Positions 1-8,741 of a stretch of DNA of 64,000 nt are shown here, piece after piece. How positions within the stretch are numbered: the stretch's first letter is position 1; each line of letters starts with the position of its first letter. The notes below the pieces were generated by a model, which was given only the letters and a program-made list of their open reading frames with translations, ran no database searches and was not told the DNA's origin. Made by a program: the position numbers and the translations under genes. Origin of the DNA: Subtercola sp. PAMC28395 (GTDB taxonomy: Bacteria; Actinomycetota; Actinomycetes; Actinomycetales; Microbacteriaceae); assembly GCF_018889995.1 (NCBI RefSeq), contig NZ_CP076547.1, positions 1,798,001 to 1,862,000 on the forward strand, written 5' to 3'.

Positions 1-812
1 CTGCCGGCGTCGAGCGACAGTATTCGCTCTGCTCAGACCCAGCAGACACGAACAGGTGGCAGATCGCCGTGCTGCGCGAATCTGCGGGCAGGGGCGGCTC
101 GGAGTATGTGCACACGGCTCTTTCTGCAGGCCACACACTCAGGGTCCGCGGCCCACTCAACCACTTCGTCTTCGACGAGTCCGAGCGATATGTCTTCGTC
201 GCGGGGGGCATCGGAATAACGCCATTGCTGCCGATGATCCGGGCTGCAGATGCCGCTGGAGCCGACTGGACGCTCGCCTACGCCGGCCGGTCAGAAGGAG
301 CAATGGCGTTCGCTCGCGAGCTGCGGGCCGGGCATCCGGAGCGTGTTGACATCTACGCGAGCGACGTGGGCGAACGGCTCGCGCTCGACGCGCTCTTCGA
401 AGATGTCGACGATTCGACCATGGTGTACTGCTGCGGGCCGACGAGGCTGCTGGATGCTGCGCTCGAGCTTGCGCACGACTGGCCCTCTGGCCGGCTCAGG
501 GTGGAGCGGTTCGAGGCGCGCGATGTGGGTGCTCCCGTGCGCGAAGAGTCATTCGAGGTGGAGCTTGAGCTCTCTGGACTGACACTGACCGTGCCGCCGG
601 AGAAGACGATCCTCGAGGTGGTGGAGGAGGCGGGGGTGCTGGTTCTCTCCTCGTGCCGCGAGGGGACCTGCGGAACCTGTGAGACGCCGGTCGTCTCCGG
701 CGAGGTCGATCACCGCGATTCGGTGCTCACCCCCGAAGAGCAGGCCGACAATGAAGTGATGATGATCTGCGTGTCGCGCGCGGCGTGCCCGCGGCTGGTA
801 CTCGAGCTGTAG
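1..812 (+). CDS. PDR/VanB-family oxidoreductase, 3' part
   Basis: The gene is cut by the left edge of the window; the frame is open from base 3 and already reads RQYSLCSDP, the FMN-domain motif of phthalate-dioxygenase/vanillate-demethylase reductases. What remains is the end of the FMN domain, an NAD-binding domain (GGIGITPLLPM, then YCCGPTRLL) and a C-terminal plant-type 2Fe-2S ferredoxin domain with CREGTCGTC plus a distal Cys in MMICVSR. Family members pass electrons from NADH through flavin and the iron-sulfur cluster to a Rieske-type oxygenase. No oxygenase is visible here, so it may lie upstream of the window. The gene converges on the amidohydrolase at 853. Family confidence is high; the substrate is unknown. 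Confidence 0.9.
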   Translation, partial: AGVERQYSLCSDPADTNRWQIAVLRESAGRGGSEYVHTALSAGHTLRVRGPLNHFVFDESERYVFVAGGIGITPLLPMIRAADAAGADWTLAYAGRSEGAMAFARELRAGHPERVDIYASDVGERLALDALFEDVDDSTMVYCCGPTRLLDAALELAHDWPSGRLRVERFEARDVGAPVREESFEVELELSGLTLTVPPEKTILEVVEEAGVLVLSSCREGTCGTCETPVVSGEVDHRDSVLTPEEQADNEVMMICVSRAACPRLVLEL

Positions 813-820
813 CCGAACGC

Positions 821-857
821 TGGTTGAGGCTTCGATACGGCCTTCGGCCTACTCAGG
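821..857. repeat. Possible short interspersed repeat between convergent genes
   Basis: A TTGAGGCTTCGATACGG block followed by GGCCTTCGGCC and TACTCA lies between the stops of two convergent genes. It resembles the TTCGATACG...TACTCA type of intergenic repeat that I recall from Microbacteriaceae genomes. Its small hairpin could also help termination. Only one clear copy was seen in this window. Confidence 0.25.
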
Positions 858-2175
858 CATCGTGACGGCGGGAAGCCAGGAGGTCTTCGAGGGTGAGCGC
901 GATGGCGCGTTCATCGTGGGCGACCAGGCGGTAGTCGCGAACGACGACCCGACCAGCCACGACGACGTGTTTCGGGCGTCGACCGGGCGAGGCCCACAGC
1001 AACCCGGCGATCGGGTCGGCAACGGCGGCATCTGAGACACCTGAGACATCCCAGACGCAGGCGTCGGCCGCGTCGCCGACGGCGAGTGAGCCGAGCTCCG
1101 GGCGGCCGAGACCCAGCGCGGAGCCCTTGGTCGCCATGCCGATCACCTCGCGCGCGGCCAGCGGTGGGCCCACGAGTGGTGCCACCTGCATAGCCAGGCG
1201 CGCATCGGCCAAGAGATGGCCTGCGTCGTTGCTGCCGCCGCCGCTTGTTCCGAGCCCCACGGCGATGCCCGCCTCCCGCAGGGCGGCGACGGGAGCGATG
1301 CCCCAGCCCATCGGCAGGTCGCAACCCGGCGCATGGGTGGCCGTCACACCGCTCGCGGCCAGGCGCACGATCTCCTCGGTAGTGACGGCGCAGAGGTGAG
1401 CGAGCGTGACGTCAGGTGCGAGCCAGCCCCACTCCTCGAGAAGGTCGAGCGGCCGGCGGCCGTACTTCTCGAGTGCGATGACCACGTCGACCTGCTCATT
1501 GGCCTGCGTGCGCCGGCGGAGTCCGAAGCGTTCGGCGAGTTCACCGAACAGCCGGAACGTCTCCGGGCTGTCGCTGTGCACCCCCGCGGGGCCGATCGCG
1601 AGCTGCAGCATTCCGCCCGAGCCGATGCCGCCGACGGCACCCGGAACCAACGCAGAGATGATGGCTTCGGCCGAGGCCGCTGCCTCCTCCGGGTCGTCCC
1701 TGGCGGAGCCGCGCACAAAGACCAGTCGGCCACCGAGTTCTGCCGCCGCGCTCGCCGTGGCCCGGGCAATGCCGACAGAATCGCAGCCTGACGGCCAGGT
1801 CAGGTGGTGGTCGGCAACGGTCGTGACCCCGCTGAGCAAGCCTTCGGCGACCCCGGCCATGGCGGCGGCGTGGGCCAACTCCGGGTCGATGCCGACGGCA
1901 GCATATGATGCGGCCATCGTCGGCAACCATGTCGCCATCGGTACCCCCCGGGTTCCGTGGAGGGTGCGGAAGGCCGTCTGCAGCAGGTGATGGTGGGCAT
2001 TGACCAGACCGGGCGTGACGACGCAACCCGTGGCATCCAGTCGCTCGAGTACCGATGTGGCTGGCGCACCTGCGCCGGGTGCATCGACGACCACCCCATC
2101 CTCGAAGTACAGGTCATCTGCCATTTCTGTGGTTTCATCGATGAACGTGGAGACGGCGCCGTGGATCGTGAGCAT
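853..2175 (-). CDS. Amidohydrolase, 8-oxoguanine deaminase/AtzA-like, with altered metal site
   Basis: This 440-residue protein has the layout of the ATZ/TRZ and 8-oxoguanine deaminase group of amidohydrolases: an N-terminal composite domain, the strand-1 HxH in NAHHHLLQ, a TTVADHHL segment, AHL for the strand-6 His, and a C-terminal GxLAVGDAADACVWD. Two positions that normally bind the metal differ. The HxxE of strand 5 reads TQANEQ (His to Gln), and the strand-8 Asp before GSASND reads GTSGGGSND (Asp to Ser). The gene is divergent from xdhC and close to xanthine-dehydrogenase-type genes, which suggests purine or heterocycle catabolism. It could be an enzyme with a modified metal site or a non-catalytic relative. 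The start is ATG. Confidence 0.8.
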   Translation of the reverse strand: MLTIHGAVSTFIDETTEMADDLYFEDGVVVDAPGAGAPATSVLERLDATGCVVTPGLVNAHHHLLQTAFRTLHGTRGVPMATWLPTMAASYAAVGIDPELAHAAAMAGVAEGLLSGVTTVADHHLTWPSGCDSVGIARATASAAAELGGRLVFVRGSARDDPEEAAASAEAIISALVPGAVGGIGSGGMLQLAIGPAGVHSDSPETFRLFGELAERFGLRRRTQANEQVDVVIALEKYGRRPLDLLEEWGWLAPDVTLAHLCAVTTEEIVRLAASGVTATHAPGCDLPMGWGIAPVAALREAGIAVGLGTSGGGSNDAGHLLADARLAMQVAPLVGPPLAAREVIGMATKGSALGLGRPELGSLAVGDAADACVWDVSGVSDAAVADPIAGLLWASPGRRPKHVVVAGRVVVRDYRLVAHDERAIALTLEDLLASRRHDA

Positions 2176-2262
2176 GAATGAGTTCTAACATTCTTTTGTG
2201 TCAGGCTCATGTCGACGGGCCTGACTGAGCGAGCCGCCTCGACGTGTGACGATGACCGGCCC

Positions 2263-2295
2263 ATGCCGACGATGACTGACTGATGCCGACGATGA
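2263..2295. repeat. Two 13-bp direct repeats in the divergent promoter region
   Basis: ATGCCGACGATGA occurs at 2263-2275 and again at 2283-2295, two helical turns apart, just before the xdhC ribosome-binding site. The 133-bp gap between the divergent amidohydrolase and xdhC genes should hold both promoters. The pair may be a regulator site or a chance duplication. Confidence 0.35.
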
Positions 2296-2308
2296 GAGGT
2301 GAGACCGG

Positions 2309-3562
2309 ATGCTCGAACTGGCCGAATCGCTGCTCGCGCGCATCACCGCGGGGCAGCGCGTCGCCGTCGCCACCGTGACCCGGATCGACGGCAGCGCCCC
2401 GCGCAGCCTCGGAACAGCCATGGCCGTCGATGAGTCGGGTTCGGTGATCGGAAGCATCTCCGGCGGTTGTGTCGAGGGAGCCGTCTACGAGGCGTGCCAG
2501 GAGGTGCTGCTCACCGGGGAGCCCAGGATCGAAGAATTCGGGTACAGCGATGACGACGCGTTCGCCGTCGGCCTGGCCTGCGGCGGTCACATCGAGGTGC
2601 TCGTCCAGGTCATCGACTCCGCCTCTCCGGCCCCGCTCCTGGCCGAATTGGCGGCGGCAGCCGAGGGGCAGCCTTCCGGGCTGGCCCTCGTCGTTAGCGG
2701 CGACTCGCCTGCTGACGGTGCGGTTGCCGATAGCGCACCCGGCGATAGCGCACCCGCCGACAGCGCACCCGGCGACAGCGCACCCGCCGACAGCGACCGG
2801 GGCGGCAGCGCACTGGGTGACAGTGCGCGGGGCTACAGTGCGCTCGGCGCGATTCTCGGGGGCGGCTCTCCATCGTCGCTCGGGGGCAGGCTCTCGCCGA
2901 CGACCGCCCGTCGGCTTCTCGCTGAGCTCGCCTCGCGGATCTCGACCGGCCGCACAGGCCGAGTGACGGTCGACTGCGACGAAGGCCCCCTCGACGTGCT
3001 CTTCACCGTGCGGGCAACCCCACCCCGCATGATCATCTTCGGCGCCGTCGACTTCTCGTCAGCGCTCTCGGCGGCCGCCGCCCTGTTGGGCTACCGGGTG
3101 ACGATCTGCGATGCCAGGCCCGTGTTCGCCACCGCCGCCCGCTTTCCGGCTGCGTCTGAGGTGATCGTCGAGTGGCCCTCGGACTACTTGGCGCGCACCG
3201 AGGTCGACGCCCGAACCGTCGTGTGCGTGCTCACGCACGACGACAAGTTCGACGTGCCGTTGCTCGAGGTCGCACTGCGACTGCCAATTGCCTACGTCGG
3301 AGCGATGGGTTCGCGAAAGACACATGAACGCCGGCTGGCGGCGCTCAGGCAGAGCCTCTCCGCGACTGAGCTCGCTGCCCTGCATTCACCGATCGGCCTC
3401 GACCTGGGCGCGAGTTCTCCTGAGGAGACCGCCGTGTCGATCCTGGCCGAGGTGTTGGCAGCGAAGAATGGGGCGTCAGGTCGACGGCTCGCCCAGACAG
3501 ACGGCCCGATCCACCGCTATTCCGGGGCAGACCAGGCGGTCCATGCCGTAACAGGCATATAA
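2309..3562 (+). CDS. xdhC: XdhC/CoxI-family molybdoenzyme maturation protein
   Basis: This 417-residue protein has the XdhC/CoxI N-terminal domain (residues about 5-105, DGSAPRSLGT and SGGCVEGAVYEAC) and a C-terminal Rossmann-like XdhC_C domain (about 225-400, ending with GSRKTHERRL and SPEETAVSILAE). Family members bind molybdenum cofactor, promote its sulfuration and insert it into xanthine-dehydrogenase-type enzymes. That fits the dehydrogenase genes immediately downstream on the other strand, which converge on it with a 13-bp gap. The two domains are separated by an unusual repeat linker (residues 140-179). The ATG at 2309 is preceded by GAGAGGTGAG. Family confidence is high. Confidence 0.9.
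   Translation: MLELAESLLARITAGQRVAVATVTRIDGSAPRSLGTAMAVDESGSVIGSISGGCVEGAVYEACQEVLLTGEPRIEEFGYSDDDAFAVGLACGGHIEVLVQVIDSASPAPLLAELAAAAEGQPSGLALVVSGDSPADGAVADSAPGDSAPADSAPGDSAPADSDRGGSALGDSARGYSALGAILGGGSPSSLGGRLSPTTARRLLAELASRISTGRTGRVTVDCDEGPLDVLFTVRATPPRMIIFGAVDFSSALSAAAALLGYRVTICDARPVFATAARFPAASEVIVEWPSDYLARTEVDARTVVCVLTHDDKFDVPLLEVALRLPIAYVGAMGSRKTHERRLAALRQSLSATELAALHSPIGLDLGASSPEETAVSILAEVLAAKNGASGRRLAQTDGPIHRYSGADQAVHAVTGI
2726..2848 (+). repeat. 15-bp minisatellite inside xdhC
   Basis: About eight tandem 15-bp units encode five-residue steps: ADSAP or GDSAP four times, then decayed units ADSDR, GGSAL, GDSAR and GYSAL. The reading frame is kept, so the array forms a flexible linker between the two XdhC domains. 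The first units are nearly identical at DNA level and the later ones are degenerate. Confidence 0.85.
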
Positions 3563-3575
3563 CCGGGTGCCCGGT

Positions 3576-6500
3576 TCAGCCCTGCAGCATTCGCCACACC
3601 CTGTCGCGTGACAGCGGCAGCTCGTACGGCCTGATACCCACAGCGTTGCGCACCGCGTTTGCCAGTGCGGGGGCCACCGGATTGAACGGTGCCTCACTCA
3701 TGGACTTGGCGCCGTACGGCCCCAGGTCATCGGCTGTCGACGTGAAATAGACCTCCGTGGGCGGCAGATCCGCCATCTGCGGCAGGTGGTAGTTGCGGAA
3801 CACGCGCGTCTTGACGGTGCCGTCGGGGCCGATCTTCAGCTCCTCGTACATCGACGTTCCGATGCCCTGGGCCACCCCTCCCTCGATCTGGCCACGGCAC
3901 TGCTCGGGGTTGATCACGAAACCGGCGTCGGCGGCCTGAATCGACTGGAGAATACGGATGTCTCCGGTCAGGGTGTTGACCGCGACCCGGAAGGCCTGCA
4001 CGTTGAAGCAGATCGAGCGGTGGTCACCCGCGTGAGAGCCGGTGGCGGTGATCCCTGTGGGAGTCGATTCGACGACGGCCACGGCGCCCTCGAAGGGTTC
4101 GCCCTCTGGGGCGTCGTTGAAGACCACGGTAGATGGTTGTGCGACAGTTTCAGGCGTTGCCTCCGCGCCCGGCAACGTTGCGGTTGCGGTGGCGAGCTCG
4201 GCGAGGGAGAGGGAACGGGTGCCGGTCGTGAGGCCGTGGGAATCGAGCATCCATTCGCCTGCGGCAACGCCGGTGAGCGACTCGGCGACCTCGCAGAGGC
4301 GCCCGGCCAGCGCGGCTGCTGCGGCGAGCGATGCCTTGCCCGCGACGACCGTGCCCGCCGAACCGAAGGCGCCGGTGTCGTAAGGCACGAGGTCGGTGTC
4401 GGATTGGCGCACGGTGATGCGGTCAGCCGTGGTGTTCAGTGCGGTGGCGGCGAGCTGAGCGTGCACGGTCGTGGTGCCGTTGCCGAACTCCGAGGTGCCG
4501 ACGTTCAGGGTGTATTCGCCGAGCGGGCTGAGGGTGATGGATGCTTCGGCGAAGTGGCCGCGGGGCGGGATCGTGGCGATCATCGAGGCCGCCATGCCCT
4601 CGCCGATGCGCCACTCGGCCCCGGTGGGCGCTTCGACGCCGTTGCCTGTGGTGAGGGCCCGTTCGGCGAGGTCGAGGCACTGGTCGAGCCCGTAGCTGCC
4701 GCCGAAACTCAGGTCGTCTCCCTCGACGTGCGTGATCACAAGGGGGTCGTTCGGGCCGACCGCGTTGAGGCGCCGCAGCTCGAAGGGGTTCATTCCGAGG
4801 CGGATGGCCAGGTCATCCATCGCCGATTCGACGGCGAAGATCACCTGGCCGAGGCCGTAACCCCGGAACGCGCCGGAGGGCATGTTGTTCGTGTAGACCG
4901 CTTCGGCGTCGACGCGCTTGTTGGGGGAGTTGTAGAGGCTGATCGACTCGGAGCAGCTGTGGTACATGACGCCGGGGCCGTGGTTGCCGTACGCGCCGGT
5001 GTCAGAGAGCACCTTCACGGCGAAGGCGGTGAGCCTGCCGGTGGATGATGCACCGAGGGTGACGCTGACGGCCATCGGGTGGCGGCAGGGCACGACGGTC
5101 AGCTCGTCGGTGCGGGTCATCTCGTACTGCACGGGCCGGCCGGTCTTCAGCACGGCGAGGGCGACGAGGTCTTCGGTCTGGATCTCCTGTTTGCTGCCGA
5201 AGCCGCCGCCGACGCGGGCGGTGAAGACCCGGATCGCGTCGAGCTCCAGGTCGAAGAGGCGCGAGAGCTCCTTCTGCACGAGGAACGGCACCTGGGAGCT
5301 CGAGCGGAGCACCAGGCGGCCGTCGTCGTCGACCCAGCCGATGGAGGCGTGGGTTTCGAGGGCTGCCGCCGAGATGCGCTGGGTCTGCCAGGTACCGCTG
5401 ACGGTGACGTCGGCTTCGGCGAGTCCCTGGGCCACGTCGCCGTACTCGCCGTGCATCGCTGCCACGAGGTTGGCTGACGGGTCGGCGATGCGGGCTTCTT
5501 CGGCGTCTTTGTCGGCGTGGAGGAGCGGGGTTCCGGGGGTTGTCGCCAGGGCGGGGTTGAAGTTTGCGGGCAGAACCTCGTAGACGACGTCGAGCAGGCG
5601 GCATGCCTCTTCGGCGATACCGACCGATTCGGCGACGACAACGGCGACCCGCTGGCCCATGAATCGCACAACCGAGTCGAGCACGCGAGTGTCATCGGGG
5701 TCGTCGGTGCGGTTCTCGTGGCGGGCCGTGGAGAAGTACTTCTCTGGTGCGTCATGGTGGGTGAGCACGGCGACCACGCCGGGCAGGTTCTCGGCGGCGG
5801 CGGTGTCGATCGAGACGATGCGGGCGTGGGCGTGCGGGCTTCTCAGAACGACGAGGTGCAGCAGCCCCGGCACGGCTACGTCGAGGGTGTAGCGCTCCTG
5901 GCCCGTGACGATGCGGGCGCCGGCGGGGGCTCGCTCGGAGGTGCCGACCGAGGGGGAGGGTGCCGGGTTCTCGGCGTGCTGGGCAAAGTCGTCGAGAGTG
6001 GCGGGCTGACCAAGCGCGGCGGGGGCCCCGGGTGTGGCGTCTTCGGTGGATGCTGCGCCTTCGCCGGGCATCTCCTTGCCGCTGAGCGGGCGCAGCCGAC
6101 GGATCTCGCCGAGCCTCGGGGTGGGTGCTTGCGTGTGGTTCTCTGTCGACTTCTCGGTCACGTTCGTCACGCCGTGGAACGCGTCGTGGATCGAACGATA
6201 GCCCGTGCAGCGGCAGAGGTTGTTCTTCAACAGTCGCGGCAGTTCGGCAGGGTCGGTGAGTCTCTCGTCAGCGTCAGCCTTGTCTGCCTCGGCGGCGATG
6301 GCGGTCGCCGTGACGACCATGCCCGCCGTGCAGAAACCGCACTGGAATCCGGCGGCATCGACGAATTTCTGTTGCACCGGGCTCAGGTGCTCCAATGTGC
6401 CGAGCCCTGCCGCCGTGGTCACCTCATGCCCCTCGATGCGGTGGGCCGGGTACACGCACGAGTGAACCGGTGTGCCGTCGACCAGCACAGAGCATGCGCC

Positions 6501-6623
6501 GCAGTCGCCGGTGTCGCAGCCCTTCTTGACCTCGAAGTGCTCGTTCTCACGCAGCAGGGTGCGCAGCACCTGGCCGGCCCGGGGGGCAGCCTCGATCTCT
6601 GACCCGTTGACGACGAATTTCAT
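3576..6623 (-). CDS. Xanthine dehydrogenase-family fused 2Fe-2S and molybdopterin subunit
   Basis: This 1015-residue protein joins two subunits that are usually separate. Residues about 1-160 form the small 2Fe-2S subunit: CDTGDCGAC for the ferredoxin cluster, then CGFCTAGM and CRCTGYRSI for the second cluster. A linker rich in Ala, Pro and Glu (about 165-250) leads into the aldehyde oxidase/xanthine dehydrogenase large subunit, with RVGGGFGSKQE, GAFRGYGLGQ and the C-terminal GAKSMSEAPFNP carrying the catalytic-position Glu. The ATG at 6623 overlaps the stop of the FAD-subunit gene (ATGA), so the pair should be translationally coupled. An in-frame extension above this ATG is Arg-rich and was not used. 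Together with xdhC it forms a molybdenum hydroxylase system, probably acting on a purine or related N-heterocycle. Confidence 0.88.
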   Translation of the reverse strand: MKFVVNGSEIEAAPRAGQVLRTLLRENEHFEVKKGCDTGDCGACSVLVDGTPVHSCVYPAHRIEGHEVTTAAGLGTLEHLSPVQQKFVDAAGFQCGFCTAGMVVTATAIAAEADKADADERLTDPAELPRLLKNNLCRCTGYRSIHDAFHGVTNVTEKSTENHTQAPTPRLGEIRRLRPLSGKEMPGEGAASTEDATPGAPAALGQPATLDDFAQHAENPAPSPSVGTSERAPAGARIVTGQERYTLDVAVPGLLHLVVLRSPHAHARIVSIDTAAAENLPGVVAVLTHHDAPEKYFSTARHENRTDDPDDTRVLDSVVRFMGQRVAVVVAESVGIAEEACRLLDVVYEVLPANFNPALATTPGTPLLHADKDAEEARIADPSANLVAAMHGEYGDVAQGLAEADVTVSGTWQTQRISAAALETHASIGWVDDDGRLVLRSSSQVPFLVQKELSRLFDLELDAIRVFTARVGGGFGSKQEIQTEDLVALAVLKTGRPVQYEMTRTDELTVVPCRHPMAVSVTLGASSTGRLTAFAVKVLSDTGAYGNHGPGVMYHSCSESISLYNSPNKRVDAEAVYTNNMPSGAFRGYGLGQVIFAVESAMDDLAIRLGMNPFELRRLNAVGPNDPLVITHVEGDDLSFGGSYGLDQCLDLAERALTTGNGVEAPTGAEWRIGEGMAASMIATIPPRGHFAEASITLSPLGEYTLNVGTSEFGNGTTTVHAQLAATALNTTADRITVRQSDTDLVPYDTGAFGSAGTVVAGKASLAAAAALAGRLCEVAESLTGVAAGEWMLDSHGLTTGTRSLSLAELATATATLPGAEATPETVAQPSTVVFNDAPEGEPFEGAVAVVESTPTGITATGSHAGDHRSICFNVQAFRVAVNTLTGDIRILQSIQAADAGFVINPEQCRGQIEGGVAQGIGTSMYEELKIGPDGTVKTRVFRNYHLPQMADLPPTEVYFTSTADDLGPYGAKSMSEAPFNPVAPALANAVRNAVGIRPYELPLSRDRVWRMLQG

Positions 6624-7423
6624 GACAGCTCCTCCCGGATCTCTTCGGCGAGCACTGCGGCAACGCCCCGGCGCCAGTCGGCAGCGCCGTGAGCGTCGCT
6701 GAACCACTCGGTGATGGCGAGGACATCGGCCTTCAGAGTTTCTGCCGAGGGCAGCGAGGCGTAGCGCAGCTGAATGGGGCGAACCGTGCCGCCGGTGACG
6801 GTCAGCACGAAGGAGTCATCCTTGTCGACGCGCCCGAGAATCACGAGACCCGAGCGGCCGATCGGTGAGAGGGCGATCTTGCGGAACGCCACGCGCGCTT
6901 CAAGGGAGTGTATTGGGAGCGTGATCGAACGCAGAACGTCGCCGGGGTTCAGCGCCGTGGTCTTGTTGCCGGTGATGAAGTCGGTAACGGGCATCCGTTG
7001 CTCTGTGCCGTCGGCCAGCCAGACCAGCGCCTCGCCGTCGAGGGCAGCTGCGAGGGAGGTCATGGGGCCTGCGGGGAGAGCCGCACAGAGGTTGCCGCCG
7101 ACGGTCGCGACGTTCCAGACCTTGAATCCGGCCAGAAAGGCGGTGCAGCACTGGTAGAACGCCGGATGCGCGTTCCAGCCCGGTTGCGACGGAAACGTCG
7201 AGAGCTCGGCTACCGTGCAGGTCGCTGCGATCTCGAGCCCGTCGTCGACGACGGTGAGCGACGGCCATCCGAGCGTCATCAGGTCGACGAGCCCGGTGAG
7301 GTGGTCTTGGGGCTCGCCGTAGAGCGCAGAGCCGCCGGCCAGCGGCACGACGGTCGGGCCCAGAGCCGACAGGTCTGCGCGACTTCTCGCAAGCGAGACC
7401 TCGGTGACGGTATTGAGATCCAC
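6620..7423 (-). CDS. FAD-binding subunit of xanthine dehydrogenase-family enzyme
   Basis: This 267-residue protein matches the FAD_binding_5/CO dehydrogenase flavoprotein C-terminal architecture: PLAGGSALYGE near the N-terminus for FAD phosphate contacts, then VWNVATVGGNLCAALPAGPM. It would carry electrons from the iron-sulfur clusters of the fused subunit encoded directly downstream to NAD or another acceptor. The GTG at 7423 is chosen because AGAAAGGG lies 5-8 bases upstream and the family homology begins there; a longer in-frame extension to 7498 lacks family features. The stop overlaps the next start by four bases. The family assignment is secure, the substrate inferred. Confidence 0.85.
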   Translation of the reverse strand: MDLNTVTEVSLARSRADLSALGPTVVPLAGGSALYGEPQDHLTGLVDLMTLGWPSLTVVDDGLEIAATCTVAELSTFPSQPGWNAHPAFYQCCTAFLAGFKVWNVATVGGNLCAALPAGPMTSLAAALDGEALVWLADGTEQRMPVTDFITGNKTTALNPGDVLRSITLPIHSLEARVAFRKIALSPIGRSGLVILGRVDKDDSFVLTVTGGTVRPIQLRYASLPSAETLKADVLAITEWFSDAHGAADWRRGVAAVLAEEIREELS

Positions 7424-7532
7424 GGTGCCCTTTCTGCGGGTGCCGCCGTTCGTGGCGCCCTCATCGCAGTGCGGCGATGTTGCTCCAGTGAACACCACAA
7501 AAGTGTCGGGCGTGTAAACCGCCGGTCGATCG

Positions 7533-8726
7533 TCAGCCGGCGCGATTCATCTCGACGGCGATTCGTTTGGTGAGTTCGTCGAGTTCATCGAGCACTTGGG
7601 TCGCACCCCAGACCTTGTCGCGCTGGCGGTTCGTGACCTGGTGAATGATTCCGGCGGCTTCGAGTCGCTCCATTGCCGCGTAGATGCTCGACGACGGCGC
7701 CCCGGTGAACCTGATGGCGTCTTCGGCTGAGAGAATCGGATGCTCGGCGAGCCCCTCGAGAATCTTCGTCAGGGCGCTCCCGACACGAGGGTTTGCGGCC
7801 GCTTGCCATTCGCTGGGAAGCACGGCGAGTCTGCCGGCAGACACCCGGGACTCGCGGGCGGAGACCGTCATCGCCGCGGCGAGGCTGCGTACGAATGGAT
7901 CGATGGTGCCCGTGCGGTAGTCGTTGACGAGGTCGAAATACTGCTGGCGGTTGGCGACCATTGCAGAAGCGATCGGGATGACGGTGTTCTCCGTGAGACC
8001 TCGTCGACGAAACACGGCGTTGATGAGCGCGCGCCCGATTCGACCATTGCCGTCGGTGAAGGGGTGAATCGACTCGAACTGGGCGTGCACGATTGCCGCC
8101 TGGGCGACCGCAGGAACATCGTCGCGATTGGCGAACGCGATCAGATCGGTCATGTATTCGCTGACCGTCTCGGGAGGCGGCGGCACGTGGATCGCCCCAC
8201 GGGGGGAATGGTCGGAGCCCATGATCCAGTTCTGCACCGTTCGGAGCGTGCCGGCATACGGTGCGTCCGTCGGGTCTTCGGCCATGAGGATCTTGTGTGC
8301 GGCGAGGATGTCATCCAGCTCGATACGTCGCTTTGACCCGGCCGAATGGATCATCTCGCTGAGCGCAGTGGTGGCCGCCACCATCGACGTCGCGGATTCA
8401 TTTGCTTTGATTCCAGCGACAGCCCGGGCGTAGTCGTCGATGCTTGCTTCGATCTGTTCGATCTTCGACGACGAAATTGACTCCGTTCGGAGGAGGAGAC
8501 TGCCGAGCGCGCCGATCGGCCCGAGAGTTTCGCGGTCGAGGGTGGTGATGTCACGAACCGCGTCTTCGGTCTCTCGCACCAGACTGCTCGGAGTCACGTA
8601 GCTCCGCTCGGCTATGAGGGGCGGCAGCGAGACAGTGATCTCCCGCAGCATCCGGTCTTCTCTGGTGCCGCGCCTCGACTGGGACTGCCAGGGAACGACG
8701 CGCGACGTGTGCGCAGGCCAGGTCAT
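7533..8726 (-). CDS. Fic-family protein (predicted AMPylase) with C-terminal winged-helix region
   Basis: The 397-residue protein carries the Fic core motif HPFTDGNGRIGRA near residue 210, with the catalytic His, the acidic residue and the GNGR loop all intact. An N-terminal helix has SSSKIEQ, matching the inhibitory SxxxE(G/N) motif of class II Fic proteins except that Gln follows the Glu. The C-terminal third looks like a winged helix (LTKILEGLAEHPILSAEDAIRF). Family members transfer AMP or other nucleotide groups to protein hydroxyls. The ATG at 8726 is preferred because GGAG sits six bases upstream; an earlier ATG at 8738 has no such site. A palindrome array lies immediately upstream and suggests autoregulation. 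Confidence 0.88.
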   Translation of the reverse strand: MTWPAHTSRVVPWQSQSRRGTREDRMLREITVSLPPLIAERSYVTPSSLVRETEDAVRDITTLDRETLGPIGALGSLLLRTESISSSKIEQIEASIDDYARAVAGIKANESATSMVAATTALSEMIHSAGSKRRIELDDILAAHKILMAEDPTDAPYAGTLRTVQNWIMGSDHSPRGAIHVPPPPETVSEYMTDLIAFANRDDVPAVAQAAIVHAQFESIHPFTDGNGRIGRALINAVFRRRGLTENTVIPIASAMVANRQQYFDLVNDYRTGTIDPFVRSLAAAMTVSARESRVSAGRLAVLPSEWQAAANPRVGSALTKILEGLAEHPILSAEDAIRFTGAPSSSIYAAMERLEAAGIIHQVTNRQRDKVWGATQVLDELDELTKRIAVEMNRAG

Positions 8727-8741
8727 CGCTCGCTCCATTCC

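Noticed and set aside
3786..5048. 420-residue plus-strand ORF antisense to the xanthine dehydrogenase-type gene
   Set aside because: It has no family motifs and is a GC-driven shadow of a clearly homologous gene on the other strand.
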